60,503 nucleotides of DNA from Bacteroidales bacterium (GTDB lineage: Bacteria > Bacteroidota > Bacteroidia > Bacteroidales > GCA-2748055). The translations under genes were made by a program, and so were the position numbers. The notes under the pieces were generated by a model that worked only from the letters and a program-made list of their open reading frames with translations, made no database searches and was not told the DNA's origin. Below are positions 36,870-46,082 of the stretch, piece after piece (the stretch's first letter is position 1; each line of letters starts with the position of its first letter). The DNA lies in NCBI GenBank assembly GCA_023138875.1, contig JAGLOO010000062.1, forward strand, positions 1 through 60,503, in the 5' to 3' direction.

Positions 36870-39185
36870 ATGAAAACATCTCGATGCAATTATTTAGTCG
36901 TAATCACATTATTGGTAACACAATATAATGTTACTATTAGTCAACAGCTGGATATCAAATCATTTGACCGAAGCCATACTATTGAACCAGTTAGCATCAT
37001 TATAAATGATTTCCAGTATTTAGGTTCGGATAGTCTATATAGGCGTTCTGGTAGTATGATCACTGAGGCTCTTGCATATAAGTTCCGGGAAATACCAGGT
37101 GTGCGAATTTATAACAACATGCCAGATAGCGATGGAAGAATAGAAAAAGGTTTGTATTATTTTCAGAATACTGATATTCAAAGGAGTCTGTCAGACTATG
37201 ACTATGTTATCTATGGCGAAATCTCTGCTGATAAGAAAGCTTTTTATATCAAACCGCGAATCTTTGATATTAAATTCAATAAGAATATTACTATCAGTAC
37301 CATCAGAGGGTATTCGGGAGATCTATTCCGAACGTTTGATTTGGCAACCGATGAGATTTATAAAACATTTATAGAAATAGTTAGTATTGAAGTACCTACA
37401 GCAATGCGTATTGGGATTATTGCAGACTACCCCGTGACCAAAAAAACCAAAAATGCATTATTATCCTATATAAGGAATCTCATTACCCAGGTAACCAATG
37501 ATCTTGATTCTCCAGAATATGGAGAAATTGTTTCATGGAGAGATATGCAGGAGTTCTATTTCAATCCTTCTGTGAGATTGAATGAGGTGGTGGAGGTGAA
37601 AGATATTGATGTGCTAATCAAGGCGAATTTCACAACTAGTGAAAAGGATTACTTTGTAAATACGATTATTCTTGTTTCAGGAGAGGAGAAAGAAATCAAT
37701 CTTCCAGAATTATCCTCCTCATATTTCAGATCTTATGATTTTGTAAAATATGTAAATGCTGAATATCAAGGACTTGTAAATAACATATTGACGAGTCAAG
37801 GAGATTGGAATCTGACTCCTTTCAGGAAACTTGAAAGTAGCAATGATCACTTGAAGGAATACGGTGACGAAATGGCCTTGAATGGAGAATTCTACTTGTC
37901 TAATCTGATGTACATGCGATTAATTGAAAATGAGATCAAAACTGCTGAACTACATCATAAGATAGGTAATAACCTTTTTAGTCTTAAGCGGATTGAGGAA
38001 GCTTTGCTTGAGTATAATAAGGCCATTGAGATTAACCCGGGATACGCATCTTCTTATGCCGCCTCCGGTCGTATAGAAACAGAACTTGAGAACTACAAAA
38101 AGGGTATTAAGTTGTTAGAACGGGCAAATAAACTTGCACCTGAGGTATATGATACAAAACTATGGTTAGGTATAAGTTATTATCAAGCAGGACAATATGA
38201 GCCGGCAATTGTATCACTTGAACAATCATTGGAACTTAATGCTGAAGACTTCGAGTCTTATAAGTATTTAGGCCTCTCATATCTTGCAGTAGCTGAACTA
38301 AACACTAATGATAATGCAAGAAAGTACTACGATCGGGCAATTAGGTTATTTCTTGATTATAATGAAAGGCATCCTGATTCTTCAGAAGGTTCATATTATT
38401 TTGCTTACGCTTTATCAGAGAAAGGAATTTGGCTTTACTTGAAGAATGATTACATCCTTGCACTTGATTATTTCGAAGAGGCTCAAATGCATCATTCATT
38501 TGATTATGTTCAACAATATTTGGTCAGTTGTATGTTGAAAAATCAGAAATATGAGAAAGCCAGGCTTTTGACGGATCAGTCAGTTTCACTAAATATTCTT
38601 AGTTCAGATTTTATCTACTATGATAACGGATTAACAATAAGGCAATCAGTTCCTGATTCGATTGAAATGACTCAAGAAGCAGAACAGGAAGTATTTTATT
38701 ATTTAGGTAAGCATATTGAATTCAATCCAACGGACAGTAGGGGGTTTTATTTGTTAGGTAACACATATATGATAATAGAGGATTTCGAAAGTGCCACACT
38801 CTATCTGGAACAAGCGATTGAACTTGCTCCATCAGTTGCAGCATACCAGTTGGACCTTATGGAAGGATACATATTCACAGGAAATTATGAAAGGTCAATT
38901 AAACTTCAAAGTAGTATTCAGGATGAATTCTACAAAGGCAATGACGTAACAAAAAGTGATTATGCTATAAGTTTGTACCTTGTGATTACAGCGAAAAGAA
39001 TGATTGGTGAGGAAACCTCTTTCGAGGAGAAAAGACTGCAATCAATGATAGACAATGAGGCGGTAAGGATTAATAGCTGGCTATTTAGAATTTATAAGCG
39101 GTGGCTGGAGACACTTGAAGAGGACGACGAAAACAAACACTTTTTGTTAGAGCTGACCGAATACATGATAGATAGTGGTGAATAA
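36870..39185 (+). CDS. Secreted TPR protein with N-terminal CsgG/TolB-like domain
   Basis: I take the ATG at 36870 because it gives a signal peptide (YLVVITLLVTQYNVTISQQ) and follows the previous stop by seven bases; an earlier in-frame start would overlap that gene heavily. The 771-residue product has an N-terminal domain like CsgG/TolB-type envelope proteins (GSMITEALAYKFREIPGVRIY, then YDYVIYGEISADK) and a long C-terminal TPR array (LEYNKAIEINPGYASSY, YEPAIVSLEQSLELNAED, SATLYLEQAIELAPS). It probably assembles a periplasmic complex. It is the third gene of the forward operon. Confidence 0.72.
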   Translation: MKTSRCNYLVVITLLVTQYNVTISQQLDIKSFDRSHTIEPVSIIINDFQYLGSDSLYRRSGSMITEALAYKFREIPGVRIYNNMPDSDGRIEKGLYYFQNTDIQRSLSDYDYVIYGEISADKKAFYIKPRIFDIKFNKNITISTIRGYSGDLFRTFDLATDEIYKTFIEIVSIEVPTAMRIGIIADYPVTKKTKNALLSYIRNLITQVTNDLDSPEYGEIVSWRDMQEFYFNPSVRLNEVVEVKDIDVLIKANFTTSEKDYFVNTIILVSGEEKEINLPELSSSYFRSYDFVKYVNAEYQGLVNNILTSQGDWNLTPFRKLESSNDHLKEYGDEMALNGEFYLSNLMYMRLIENEIKTAELHHKIGNNLFSLKRIEEALLEYNKAIEINPGYASSYAASGRIETELENYKKGIKLLERANKLAPEVYDTKLWLGISYYQAGQYEPAIVSLEQSLELNAEDFESYKYLGLSYLAVAELNTNDNARKYYDRAIRLFLDYNERHPDSSEGSYYFAYALSEKGIWLYLKNDYILALDYFEEAQMHHSFDYVQQYLVSCMLKNQKYEKARLLTDQSVSLNILSSDFIYYDNGLTIRQSVPDSIEMTQEAEQEVFYYLGKHIEFNPTDSRGFYLLGNTYMIIEDFESATLYLEQAIELAPSVAAYQLDLMEGYIFTGNYERSIKLQSSIQDEFYKGNDVTKSDYAISLYLVITAKRMIGEETSFEEKRLQSMIDNEAVRINSWLFRIYKRWLETLEEDDENKHFLLELTEYMIDSGE

Positions 39186-39229
39186 TTTGATAGTTAGAAT
39201 AATCCTCCAGAGTTATATCATTCAGTCAT

Positions 39230-39319
39230 ATGCCAATTTACAACTGACATGCACACATATTTACCATTGACCATTTCGAATATCGAGTTGACGATACAGG
39301 GAAGTTAGAATTGTGTTAG
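39230..39319 (+). pseudogene. Deletion scar joining an amidohydrolase start to an MBL-protein end
   Basis: Thirty codons read MPIYN-stop-HAHIFTIDH, matching the first 15 residues of the amidohydrolase at 26907 (MHIYNCHTHIFTIDH), and then continue without a break as FEYRVDDTGKLELC-stop, matching the last residues of the MBL protein at 28008 (FEYKIGASGKLDLC). About 2.6 kb of a second amidohydrolase-MBL pair must have been lost between the two halves. An in-frame TGA replaces the first catalytic-region Cys codon. Confidence 0.8.
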
Positions 39320-39713
39320 TGCTATTCTCATCGTTGATTCTTAAAAGTTGCCCGATCGTTACTTCCAGCTTACCTAAGGATACATAATCTTACGAATAAA
39401 CAAATCTGGAATAATTAATCAGTACCTTCTTGTACTGAAATGCATTATTGTCAAAAGCAATTAATGTAGTCTTTATATTCTTAATAATTATAGTGTTAAG
39501 GTGAACATCATTTTGAATCCATGGACCAGTTCTATTTCAATAAAAATCTGAAAAAGGGAAGACTTAGGAAAGTATATAAGTTTAATGTTTGCAATGCTTT
39601 GAACTAGCAGCGATCATACTCCGGGATTGCATACTGAATGCTCTATTGATAAAGGTATGAATAGGTCCTTATATTTTATGTGGATTGTATTTTTACGGTA
39701 AAAACTCAAAACT
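39320..39713. other. AT-rich intergenic stretch before the Tat/lipobox gene
   Basis: I see no gene or clear structured element in these 394 bases. They probably contain the promoter of the 39714-42227 pair and further decayed sequence from the deleted amidohydrolase/MBL copy. Confidence 0.4.
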
Positions 39714-40337
39714 ATGCCAAGAATCTCACGAAGAGAAATGCTGGGTGCCATGGGGGGATCTACCCTCATGATGATTGGATTTTCCTCTTGTTGCTTCATC
39801 CGGGAGATTATCAAACACCCATGTCCTCCCATTCGAACCTGGAAAACCACTGCAAAGCGTTGGTGGAGAAACCGAAAGAACGATCGTGAAGCCGAAAGAA
39901 AGGTCGCAGTAGCCACAGGAAAACGGGCAGATGTGAAATTGCCTCAACCCTTCCTGCTATGTGGCAGGGAGCAAGGACCTCAAGGGCCTGTTATGCATCA
40001 ATTCCGCGAATTTCAATTCAATCAATGGGAGCACTTTTTTGTTAGGATTCAGAATAATGGGAATGCACCATCCTGGAACTGCATCGTGGAGGCATATGAA
40101 ACTCCTTGGGCTAGTTATGAAATTCCCTATACTGATTTTATTTTTAATGACAGGACTTTTATTACCCTCATGCCTGGTGAATTTAAAGATGTGAAATTAA
40201 ATTTCCGAGTCACCAAACAAACTAATGGGGGCCTCGCTATTAGGTCATATGATCCCATTATGGACAAAGGTCTCATCTTTTTTGATCAATATGACCGACA
40301 TGATACGGGTTTTAGCTGGTCACAGTGGATATATTAA
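39714..40337 (+). CDS. Tat/lipobox-type exported protein with CARDB-like domain
   Basis: The 207-residue protein starts with SRREMLGAMGG and a hydrophobic stretch ending in FSSCC, which combines a twin-arginine motif with a lipobox. A basic linker (KRWWRNRKNDREAERK) follows. The C-terminal half is beta-rich and CARDB-like: FFVRIQNNGNAPSWNCIVEAYETP, then MPGEFKDVKLNFRV. It lies 24 bases before the phospholipase C gene, so it may be its anchoring or delivery partner. The CARDB-like fold links it to the large lipoprotein at 32486. Confidence 0.6.
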   Translation: MPRISRREMLGAMGGSTLMMIGFSSCCFIREIIKHPCPPIRTWKTTAKRWWRNRKNDREAERKVAVATGKRADVKLPQPFLLCGREQGPQGPVMHQFREFQFNQWEHFFVRIQNNGNAPSWNCIVEAYETPWASYEIPYTDFIFNDRTFITLMPGEFKDVKLNFRVTKQTNGGLAIRSYDPIMDKGLIFFDQYDRHDTGFSWSQWIY

Positions 40338-40361
40338 TAACCTAAATCAGGAGGAATCATC

Positions 40362-42227
40362 ATGCCTAAATATGGAATTCATTACATCGCATTGCAAAAG
40401 ACTATTGAGAAACTCAAGGCAAGTACTGTTGCACACGAGCGTATTGCAGGAGATATTATGGAATCACACCAGGGAATATCGAACCTTGGGGCGATTGGTC
40501 CTGATATCTTTTTCTGGGCACCGGACTACCCAGTAATTGACAAATTATTTGACTTTTATGAAGTGTATGAGAGTATTGTTAAAAAATATGAAGATATCAC
40601 CGCCCCAATTAGAGAGGTGAAGGAAACAGTTGGAGATGCGGCCGAGGAAGTTGTCGGTAGTCTTGCCCCGTCTACTGTGGATTTGATACGCCTGGCAATT
40701 TCTCGAATTAAAGATACCTCACGCGATATAAAACGTTCAGTTGCAGGTGAATTATTTGCAGGATTACTGGGTATCAATGATTTGTTCTCCGAGATTGGAT
40801 TGATCCCTGATCTGACCCATGAACTATTTACATCCTTTGCTCCAGAACTGCAAAAGCAGATCAATAGCGGACAAGCTATGGAGGCATCATCATGGTACTG
40901 GTTTGATATGTTACACTACCGGCGTACTGGGAATTTTACACAAAGCTTATTAGATGGAGCAACGAGTGGAAAGCAAAGAGCCTACGCTTACAGCTATTTA
41001 TCCCACGTGGCAACCGATACTGTTGGACATGCCTACGTGAATCAAATAGTTGGCGGTCCCTATAGGATGGATGTACAACGTCATGCCCTGGCCGAGAATT
41101 ATATGGATACTTGGGCATTTGATGATTTTTTCAATGAGAGCGTGTCCAAAACCCTTTTAGAGCGTCTGGATTTACCAGCACCAAGCAATCTTCCGGCTGA
41201 GATCATTAATTTACTAAATGGAAGTCTTCATGGTACATACGCAAATAGTCAACCTAACAATTTGCAGGCACCTCCGTTTCTAACGGAATCAGAGATTGAT
41301 ACAACATATTCTAGGTTTTATAAAGTAATGGAATGGATGAGTAAGTTCACTATTGAACGACCAGATCCTCCTTTTGACAACGTATTGGATATCTTATCTG
41401 AAGCCTTGGATGATCTCTTGGAGTCACCACCGAATCCTCCCTCCGTTCCAAGTGACCTTGGAACATGTAGTCTGGGTGAAATATTTTCATTCGGATTGAC
41501 CAGTTCCTCACGAGATTGTTATGAAAACTTTTTTGAGGAGGCAAAAAGATATGTTGAATACCTTGGTGAGTTGTTGATCTGGACCCTTGAAACACTGCTG
41601 GACCTAATTGACCTGATTCTAGCAACCTTGCTTGCGCTCCCAGTAACTGCCTTGCTGGCATTGCTGTATGGCATCCAACTAATCTGTTATCAGCTGTTCA
41701 AGCACGTGAATATGATCACCTCGGAGTTCGGACTGACATACCCGGACAGGGAATTATTACAGACCAGTGTTGGGATCACATCAATCACTACGATTCTAAA
41801 TTGCGGTAATCCTTTCAAGTACCCGATGATGAAAGAATCTAATCGATCCCACCTGATATGTCCCCTTTCGCAGGCCGAAGATCCAACAACTGCTGCAGAT
41901 TTCCATCCATCGTCAAGCGATGTTAATCCTAGAGTATTTATTACCGAGAAGCCTTTCAACCTCAACAACCTGAATGCCTATGCTGCCTCACCTTCACCTA
42001 TGCATACCAGAGAAATTGAGAAGGACGAAAAACAGATCGGTAATGCTGTAGATTTCACGAAATGGTTGATTTCAAGGGCAACAGATCCTAATGCTTCAAA
42101 TGCAGAAAAAGATCTGTTGAAAACCGACTGGAACCTGGATTCGGATAGGGGATATGGATATAAAAACTGGGAGGGAATATTCGATACTCAGAGATTCCGG
42201 TTTGATAGTGAGGATTTTCGGTTATAG
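40362..42227 (+). CDS. Zinc-dependent phospholipase C family protein
   Basis: The 621-residue protein has the family's hallmarks: an N-terminal His (GIHYIALQKTI), NLGAIGPDIFFWAPD, WYWFDMLHYRRTG and the long metal-site motif AYSYLSHVATDTVGHAYVN followed by RHALAENYMD. The His/Asp residues in these motifs are the expected zinc ligands. A strongly hydrophobic segment at about residues 400-440 (LLDLIDLILATLLALPVTAL) is unusual for a soluble phospholipase and could mediate membrane insertion. There is no signal peptide, so export would need another route. It is expected to cleave phospholipid head groups. A preceding CARDB-like exported protein may be a partner. Confidence 0.85.
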   Translation: MPKYGIHYIALQKTIEKLKASTVAHERIAGDIMESHQGISNLGAIGPDIFFWAPDYPVIDKLFDFYEVYESIVKKYEDITAPIREVKETVGDAAEEVVGSLAPSTVDLIRLAISRIKDTSRDIKRSVAGELFAGLLGINDLFSEIGLIPDLTHELFTSFAPELQKQINSGQAMEASSWYWFDMLHYRRTGNFTQSLLDGATSGKQRAYAYSYLSHVATDTVGHAYVNQIVGGPYRMDVQRHALAENYMDTWAFDDFFNESVSKTLLERLDLPAPSNLPAEIINLLNGSLHGTYANSQPNNLQAPPFLTESEIDTTYSRFYKVMEWMSKFTIERPDPPFDNVLDILSEALDDLLESPPNPPSVPSDLGTCSLGEIFSFGLTSSSRDCYENFFEEAKRYVEYLGELLIWTLETLLDLIDLILATLLALPVTALLALLYGIQLICYQLFKHVNMITSEFGLTYPDRELLQTSVGITSITTILNCGNPFKYPMMKESNRSHLICPLSQAEDPTTAADFHPSSSDVNPRVFITEKPFNLNNLNAYAASPSPMHTREIEKDEKQIGNAVDFTKWLISRATDPNASNAEKDLLKTDWNLDSDRGYGYKNWEGIFDTQRFRFDSEDFRL

Positions 42228-42372
42228 ATACAAAGTAATTTTTCATATAGCGCAAATCGGAACGAGTCTAAGTAATTAAATTGGAATGAGGCAAGAAATC
42301 CCCATGTATTTACCTCTGGCGAATAATGTTGCTGATTATTAAAGGATTACACGGCGCTGTAATTCAGCAAAG

Positions 42373-42402
42373 AAAAAGGTGCAGCCCATCCGAACTGCAC
42401 CC
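42373..42402 (-). terminator. Rho-independent terminator for the small reverse gene
   Basis: GGTGCAG (42378-42384) and CTGCACC (42395-42401) form a perfect 7-bp stem with a ten-base loop. On the minus strand it is followed by TTTTTCTTT, so it terminates transcription from the small reverse gene ending at 42431. Confidence 0.65.
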
Positions 42403-42430
42403 CTAATAGAGTCAATAAATAGAGGATCGA

Positions 42431-42646
42431 TTACATTGGTGTAATCGTGATCTTAACAGTGTCAGTAACTGTGGGGTTGGTGAAACCATCGCTATCAGTT
42501 CTAACACTGCCGTTTTCATCCTCTTCTCCATTTAGTTATGCAGGTTGATGAAGCCCAACACTTGGATACTTATTTATTTCTGTTCCTGCATCAAAAGAGA
42601 ACTGGTATGAACTACCCGGACCGGCACCACCTGGTTCTTGTTTCAT
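42431..42646 (-). pseudogene. Small ORF interrupted by one in-frame stop
   Basis: On the minus strand, MKQEPGGAGPGSSYQFSFD leads to VGLHQPA, then a TAA at 42536-42538, and the same frame continues as LNGEEDENGSVRTDSDG to TVKITITPM with a second TAA. The 36- and 34-residue halves both look protein-like, share the frame, and are followed by a strong terminator at 42373-42402. I interpret this as one 70-residue gene broken by a nonsense mutation; two very small genes are the alternative. The family is not recognised. Upstream it faces the fucosidase gene divergently. Confidence 0.5.
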
Positions 42647-42688
42647 ATAGTTCTTAAAATGAGTTAAATTGTGGTGGTAATGCTGTTT

Positions 42689-42696
42689 TAAATTTG
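42689..42696 (+). promoter_or_regulatory. Bacteroidota -7 box upstream of the GH95 gene
   Basis: TAAATTTG matches TAnnTTTG exactly, 19 bases before the ATG at 42716. An ATTG at 42668-42671 lies 17 bases upstream, slightly short for a -33 element. It would give a very short leader. Confidence 0.4.
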
Positions 42697-42715
42697 AAAA
42701 AAATGTTAGCAAACT

Positions 42716-45085
42716 ATGAAAAAGAGCAATATAAGGCCGCACTTGACTTTTCTTCTATTGATGTTTATTTCATTAACAGCCTGCAACAGCAGCAATAGTG
42801 AAAAGGACGCAGTAGATGACAAACTCTGGTACAATCAGCCGGCAGATACATGGGAACAAGCGCTTCCTCTGGGCAATGGAAGATTGGGAGTTATGGTTTT
42901 TGGAAGAACTTCAAATGAGCGTATTCAATTGAATGATGATTCCATGTGGCCTGGTGAGAATGGCTGGGATGAGCCTGAAGGCAATGAAGAGGACCTGGAA
43001 AAAATGCGTGAACTGCTTATTAACGGAAAGAATTCAGAAGTCGACAGGTTATTTGTTGAGAGATTTTCACGGAAGAGAGTTGTGCGGTCTCATCAAACCA
43101 TGGGAGATCTAACAATTGATTTTGATCACCAGAATATTTCTGACTACAGGAGAGAATTGAATATCAGTAATTCTACTTCAACCATTTCCTACAAGTCGGA
43201 TGGGAACCTGGTTACTGAAAAAGTATTTGTTTCGCATCCACACAGGTCAATATTGATCGAGTTTACTTCTCAGGCAGATGATGGCTTAAATGGGAAAGTG
43301 AGCCTTTCAAGACCTGAGGATAGTGGATATCCCACGGTAAGTGTTAAAACTGAAGGAGACAAACTTCTTATAATGCAGGGAGAGGTTACACAGCGCAATG
43401 GCGTATTTGATTCAAAACCGGCTCCGGTATTAGAGGGTGTAAAATTTGAGACCTGCCTAAAAGTGGATAATGTTGGTGGGGAGGTCCTGAGAGGGAAAGA
43501 TTATCTGGAATTGAGAAACGTGAAAAAAGCTACGTTTTACCTGGTTTCAAACTCTTCATTCTATTATGAAAAATACAGCGAGCAAAACAGAGAAGATCTG
43601 GAAGCAATCAACGGGATTGATTTTGAAACTTTAAGAGAAGAGCACATCCGGGATTACCAGGGTCTCTATTCAAGAGTTAAACTGAAACTGGCGGAAAACG
43701 GTCCGGATACTATCCCGACTGATGAAAGGATTGAAATGATAAAAAATGGAGGAGTTGACCCGGGCCTGGAAGCATTGCTTTTTCAGTTTGGACGCTATTT
43801 GCTTATTAGTTCATCACGTGAAGGCACAAATCCGGCTAATCTTCAAGGTATTTGGAATCAACACATTACTGCTCCCTGGAATGCTGATTACCATCTTAAT
43901 ATTAACCTGCAAATGAATTATTGGTTGGCAGATGTGACCAATCTGGGTGAACTGAACAATCCACTGTTTGATTATATTGACAGGCTGGTTGAGCATGGAC
44001 AAAGGACTGCTAAAAAGAATTTTGGTTGCCGTGGTGCATTTATGCCTCACGCAACGGATCTGTGGGCACCAACCTGGCTGAGGGCACCAACAGCTTACTG
44101 GGGCTGCTCTGTTGATGCGGGTGGCTGGCTGATGCATCACTACTGGGACCATTTCAAATTCACGCGCGATACAGCCTTTTTAAGGGAACGTGCATTCCCG
44201 GCTATACAAGAAGTTGCAAAGTTCTACAGCGATTGGGTAATTACTGATCCCCGGGACGGAACCCTGGTTTCAGCACCATCCACCTCGCCGGAAAACCGGT
44301 TTATTAATTCCGGGGGAGAGACCGTAGCAACATGCATGGGAAGTGCCATGGATCAACAAATTATTTCAGAAGTGTTCGATAACTATATCAAAGCCAGCGA
44401 TATTCTTCAAATTGAAAATGATTTTTCAGAAAGAGTAAAACAGCAAAGAGACCAGCTGCGCCCGGGATTTGTTATCGGCAGCGACGGACGGTTACTGGAG
44501 TGGGACAGGGAGTATACTGAGTTTGAACCGGGACACAGGCATATGTCTCACTTATATGGCTTTTATCCCGGTACGGCTGTATCAAAAGATGATACGCCTG
44601 AAATTTTTGAAGCAGTAAAAAAGACAATAGAATACAGACTGGCAAACGGAGGTGCTGGTCCCGGCTGGAGCAGGGCCTGGCTTATTAGTTGCAGTGCCAG
44701 GTTATTAGATGGTGATATGGCTCATGAGCATATTCAGCTGCTTCTGCAGAGATCCATCCTGGAGAATCTTTTTGATTCACATCCACCGTTTCAGATTGAT
44801 GGCAATTTTGGATATACTGCCGGCGTTGCAGAGATGTTATTACAGTCACATGAAGAGAACATAATAAGGGTATTACCGGCCCTGCCGGCTATCTGGAGGC
44901 AAGGATATGTGAAAGGATTAAAAGCCCGTGGAGGACTTACCCTTGAGATCTACTGGGCCGGGAATGTGTTGGAAAAGGTGGTAATACATTCTGAATATGA
45001 TAATCACTTTGACCTGGCATACCAGGACAAAATAGTTCCTGTTAAGATCGGAAGAGGAGAGACCTATACATATAAACCAGATTAG
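42716..45085 (+). CDS. GH95 alpha-L-fucosidase-type glycoside hydrolase, lipoprotein
   Basis: The 789-residue protein has a lipobox (LLLMFISLTACN) and the full GH95 layout: an N-terminal beta-sandwich with WYNQPADTWEQALPLGNGR and RIQLNDDSMWPG, a linker, and an (alpha/alpha)6 barrel with NLQGIWNQ, LNINLQMNYW, HMSHLYGFYPG, GAGPGWSRAWLI and FQIDGNFGYTAGVAEML. The family hydrolyses terminal alpha-1,2-linked L-fucose (some members act on L-galactose) by an inverting mechanism. It would act on algal or host glycans at the cell surface or in the periplasm. No SusC/D pair is nearby, so it is not in a standard polysaccharide utilisation locus here. Confidence 0.92.
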   Translation: MKKSNIRPHLTFLLLMFISLTACNSSNSEKDAVDDKLWYNQPADTWEQALPLGNGRLGVMVFGRTSNERIQLNDDSMWPGENGWDEPEGNEEDLEKMRELLINGKNSEVDRLFVERFSRKRVVRSHQTMGDLTIDFDHQNISDYRRELNISNSTSTISYKSDGNLVTEKVFVSHPHRSILIEFTSQADDGLNGKVSLSRPEDSGYPTVSVKTEGDKLLIMQGEVTQRNGVFDSKPAPVLEGVKFETCLKVDNVGGEVLRGKDYLELRNVKKATFYLVSNSSFYYEKYSEQNREDLEAINGIDFETLREEHIRDYQGLYSRVKLKLAENGPDTIPTDERIEMIKNGGVDPGLEALLFQFGRYLLISSSREGTNPANLQGIWNQHITAPWNADYHLNINLQMNYWLADVTNLGELNNPLFDYIDRLVEHGQRTAKKNFGCRGAFMPHATDLWAPTWLRAPTAYWGCSVDAGGWLMHHYWDHFKFTRDTAFLRERAFPAIQEVAKFYSDWVITDPRDGTLVSAPSTSPENRFINSGGETVATCMGSAMDQQIISEVFDNYIKASDILQIENDFSERVKQQRDQLRPGFVIGSDGRLLEWDREYTEFEPGHRHMSHLYGFYPGTAVSKDDTPEIFEAVKKTIEYRLANGGAGPGWSRAWLISCSARLLDGDMAHEHIQLLLQRSILENLFDSHPPFQIDGNFGYTAGVAEMLLQSHEENIIRVLPALPAIWRQGYVKGLKARGGLTLEIYWAGNVLEKVVIHSEYDNHFDLAYQDKIVPVKIGRGETYTYKPD

Positions 45086-45101
45086 AAGTGTCCTTTGGTC
45101 A

Positions 45102-45377
45102 TTGCGTGACTATGATGTTCTTAGACCGCAACAAATCAAGGAAGACTATACAGAAATTGATGAAGGAGAACAATACTTCAGAAATCTTCCATGTTCCTTC
45201 CTGAAAGAGAAAAAATGCACAGTATACAGTGACAGGCCGCAAGACTGTAATTCATTTCCGCATTTACATAAAAAAAAATTTACTTCAAGACTTTGGGGAG
45301 TGATTGAAAATTATTCAATTTGTCCCATTGTATTTAATGTTTTCGAAAAACTTAAAACTGAACTAAATTATAGATAA
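45102..45377 (+). pseudogene. 5'-truncated YkgJ-type cysteine-cluster protein
   Basis: The frame (TTG at 45102) encodes LPCSFLKEKKCTVYSDRPQDC, the second half of the YkgJ/UPF0153 metal-binding Cys cluster, followed by SFPHLHKKKF and YSICPIVFNVFEKL. The N-terminal CxxCC part and about 60 residues are absent, because the sequence is joined directly to the end of the GH95 gene. It is most likely a truncated leftover. Complete family members are about 150-190 residues. Confidence 0.6.
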
Positions 45378-45378
45378 A

Positions 45379-45714
45379 ATGGCAAAAACAGTTATGTCAA
45401 AAGAAACTAAACAGGAGGTTACTAAGATCATTGATGATTTTAATAAGAGAAACTTTCATGACTATGTGGAGGATTTAGCATACTTCGCTGAATTCAAAGG
45501 AAAATTTCTCTACCTGAAAAGAAAGGAATTTGGAAAGATTTCTCCTATAGCAAGAATGACATATACGGGAGACATAAAAAAATGGGATTTTGCCATTTTT
45601 AAATGGAGCCGGGAAGAATATGATCCTGAAGAATGGTTTTTCCCAGGTGTAGAACATGTTGACGGAACGATTGAAGGAGCAATGAAAGCCGGGCTTAAAG
45701 CATATCCAGTCTAA
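45379..45714 (+). CDS. Small hypothetical protein
   Basis: The 111-residue protein begins AKTVMSKETKQEVTKIIDDFN and has a beta-rich middle (AEFKGKFLYLKRKEFGKIS, then YTGDIKKWDFAIFKWS). It resembles uncharacterised proteins of about this length in Bacteroidota, but I cannot name a family. It starts one base after the YkgJ remnant and ends six bases before the pRiA4b-like remnant, so the three may once have been a short operon. Confidence 0.55.
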   Translation: MAKTVMSKETKQEVTKIIDDFNKRNFHDYVEDLAYFAEFKGKFLYLKRKEFGKISPIARMTYTGDIKKWDFAIFKWSREEYDPEEWFFPGVEHVDGTIEGAMKAGLKAYPV

Positions 45715-45719
45715 GTAAA

Positions 45720-46025
45720 GTGCATATTGGTATTCCGGATTTTGACAGAATGTATGAATTACAAGAATTATATCCTGGATGGGAGATATGGATGATGGCT
45801 TATTTCGATGACCTGGGTGTTGAGGCAAAATACCTGTATGATTATGGTGATGGCTGGGAACATAAGGTGAAACTTGAGGGATATATGTTTAGGGAGAAGG
45901 GCGTCAAATAACCTATTTGCATAGGTGGAGAACCTGCCTGTCCGCCCGAGGACTGCAGAGGTGTTACCGAGTATTACAATGTGTTGGAAACCCACGGCAG
46001 ATCAACAACACAAAAGGATCGCTAG
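45720..46025 (+). pseudogene. pRiA4b ORF-3-like protein, truncated and frameshifted
   Basis: The first frame encodes YDYGDGWEHKVKLEG, the signature of the plasmid pRiA4b ORF-3/IS1096 TnpR-passenger family, and stops at 45911. A shift then restores the family's Cys-rich segment (PICIGGEPACPPEDCRGV, to 46025). The N-terminal half normally found before this (about 80 residues) is missing. Two defects make this a pseudogene. Members of this family travel with mobile elements. Confidence 0.7.
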
Positions 46026-46082
46026 ATCAACTTATACCAATAGCTTCTTGAAATTGCCTGAAATATATAGCAGCTGGAAGTT

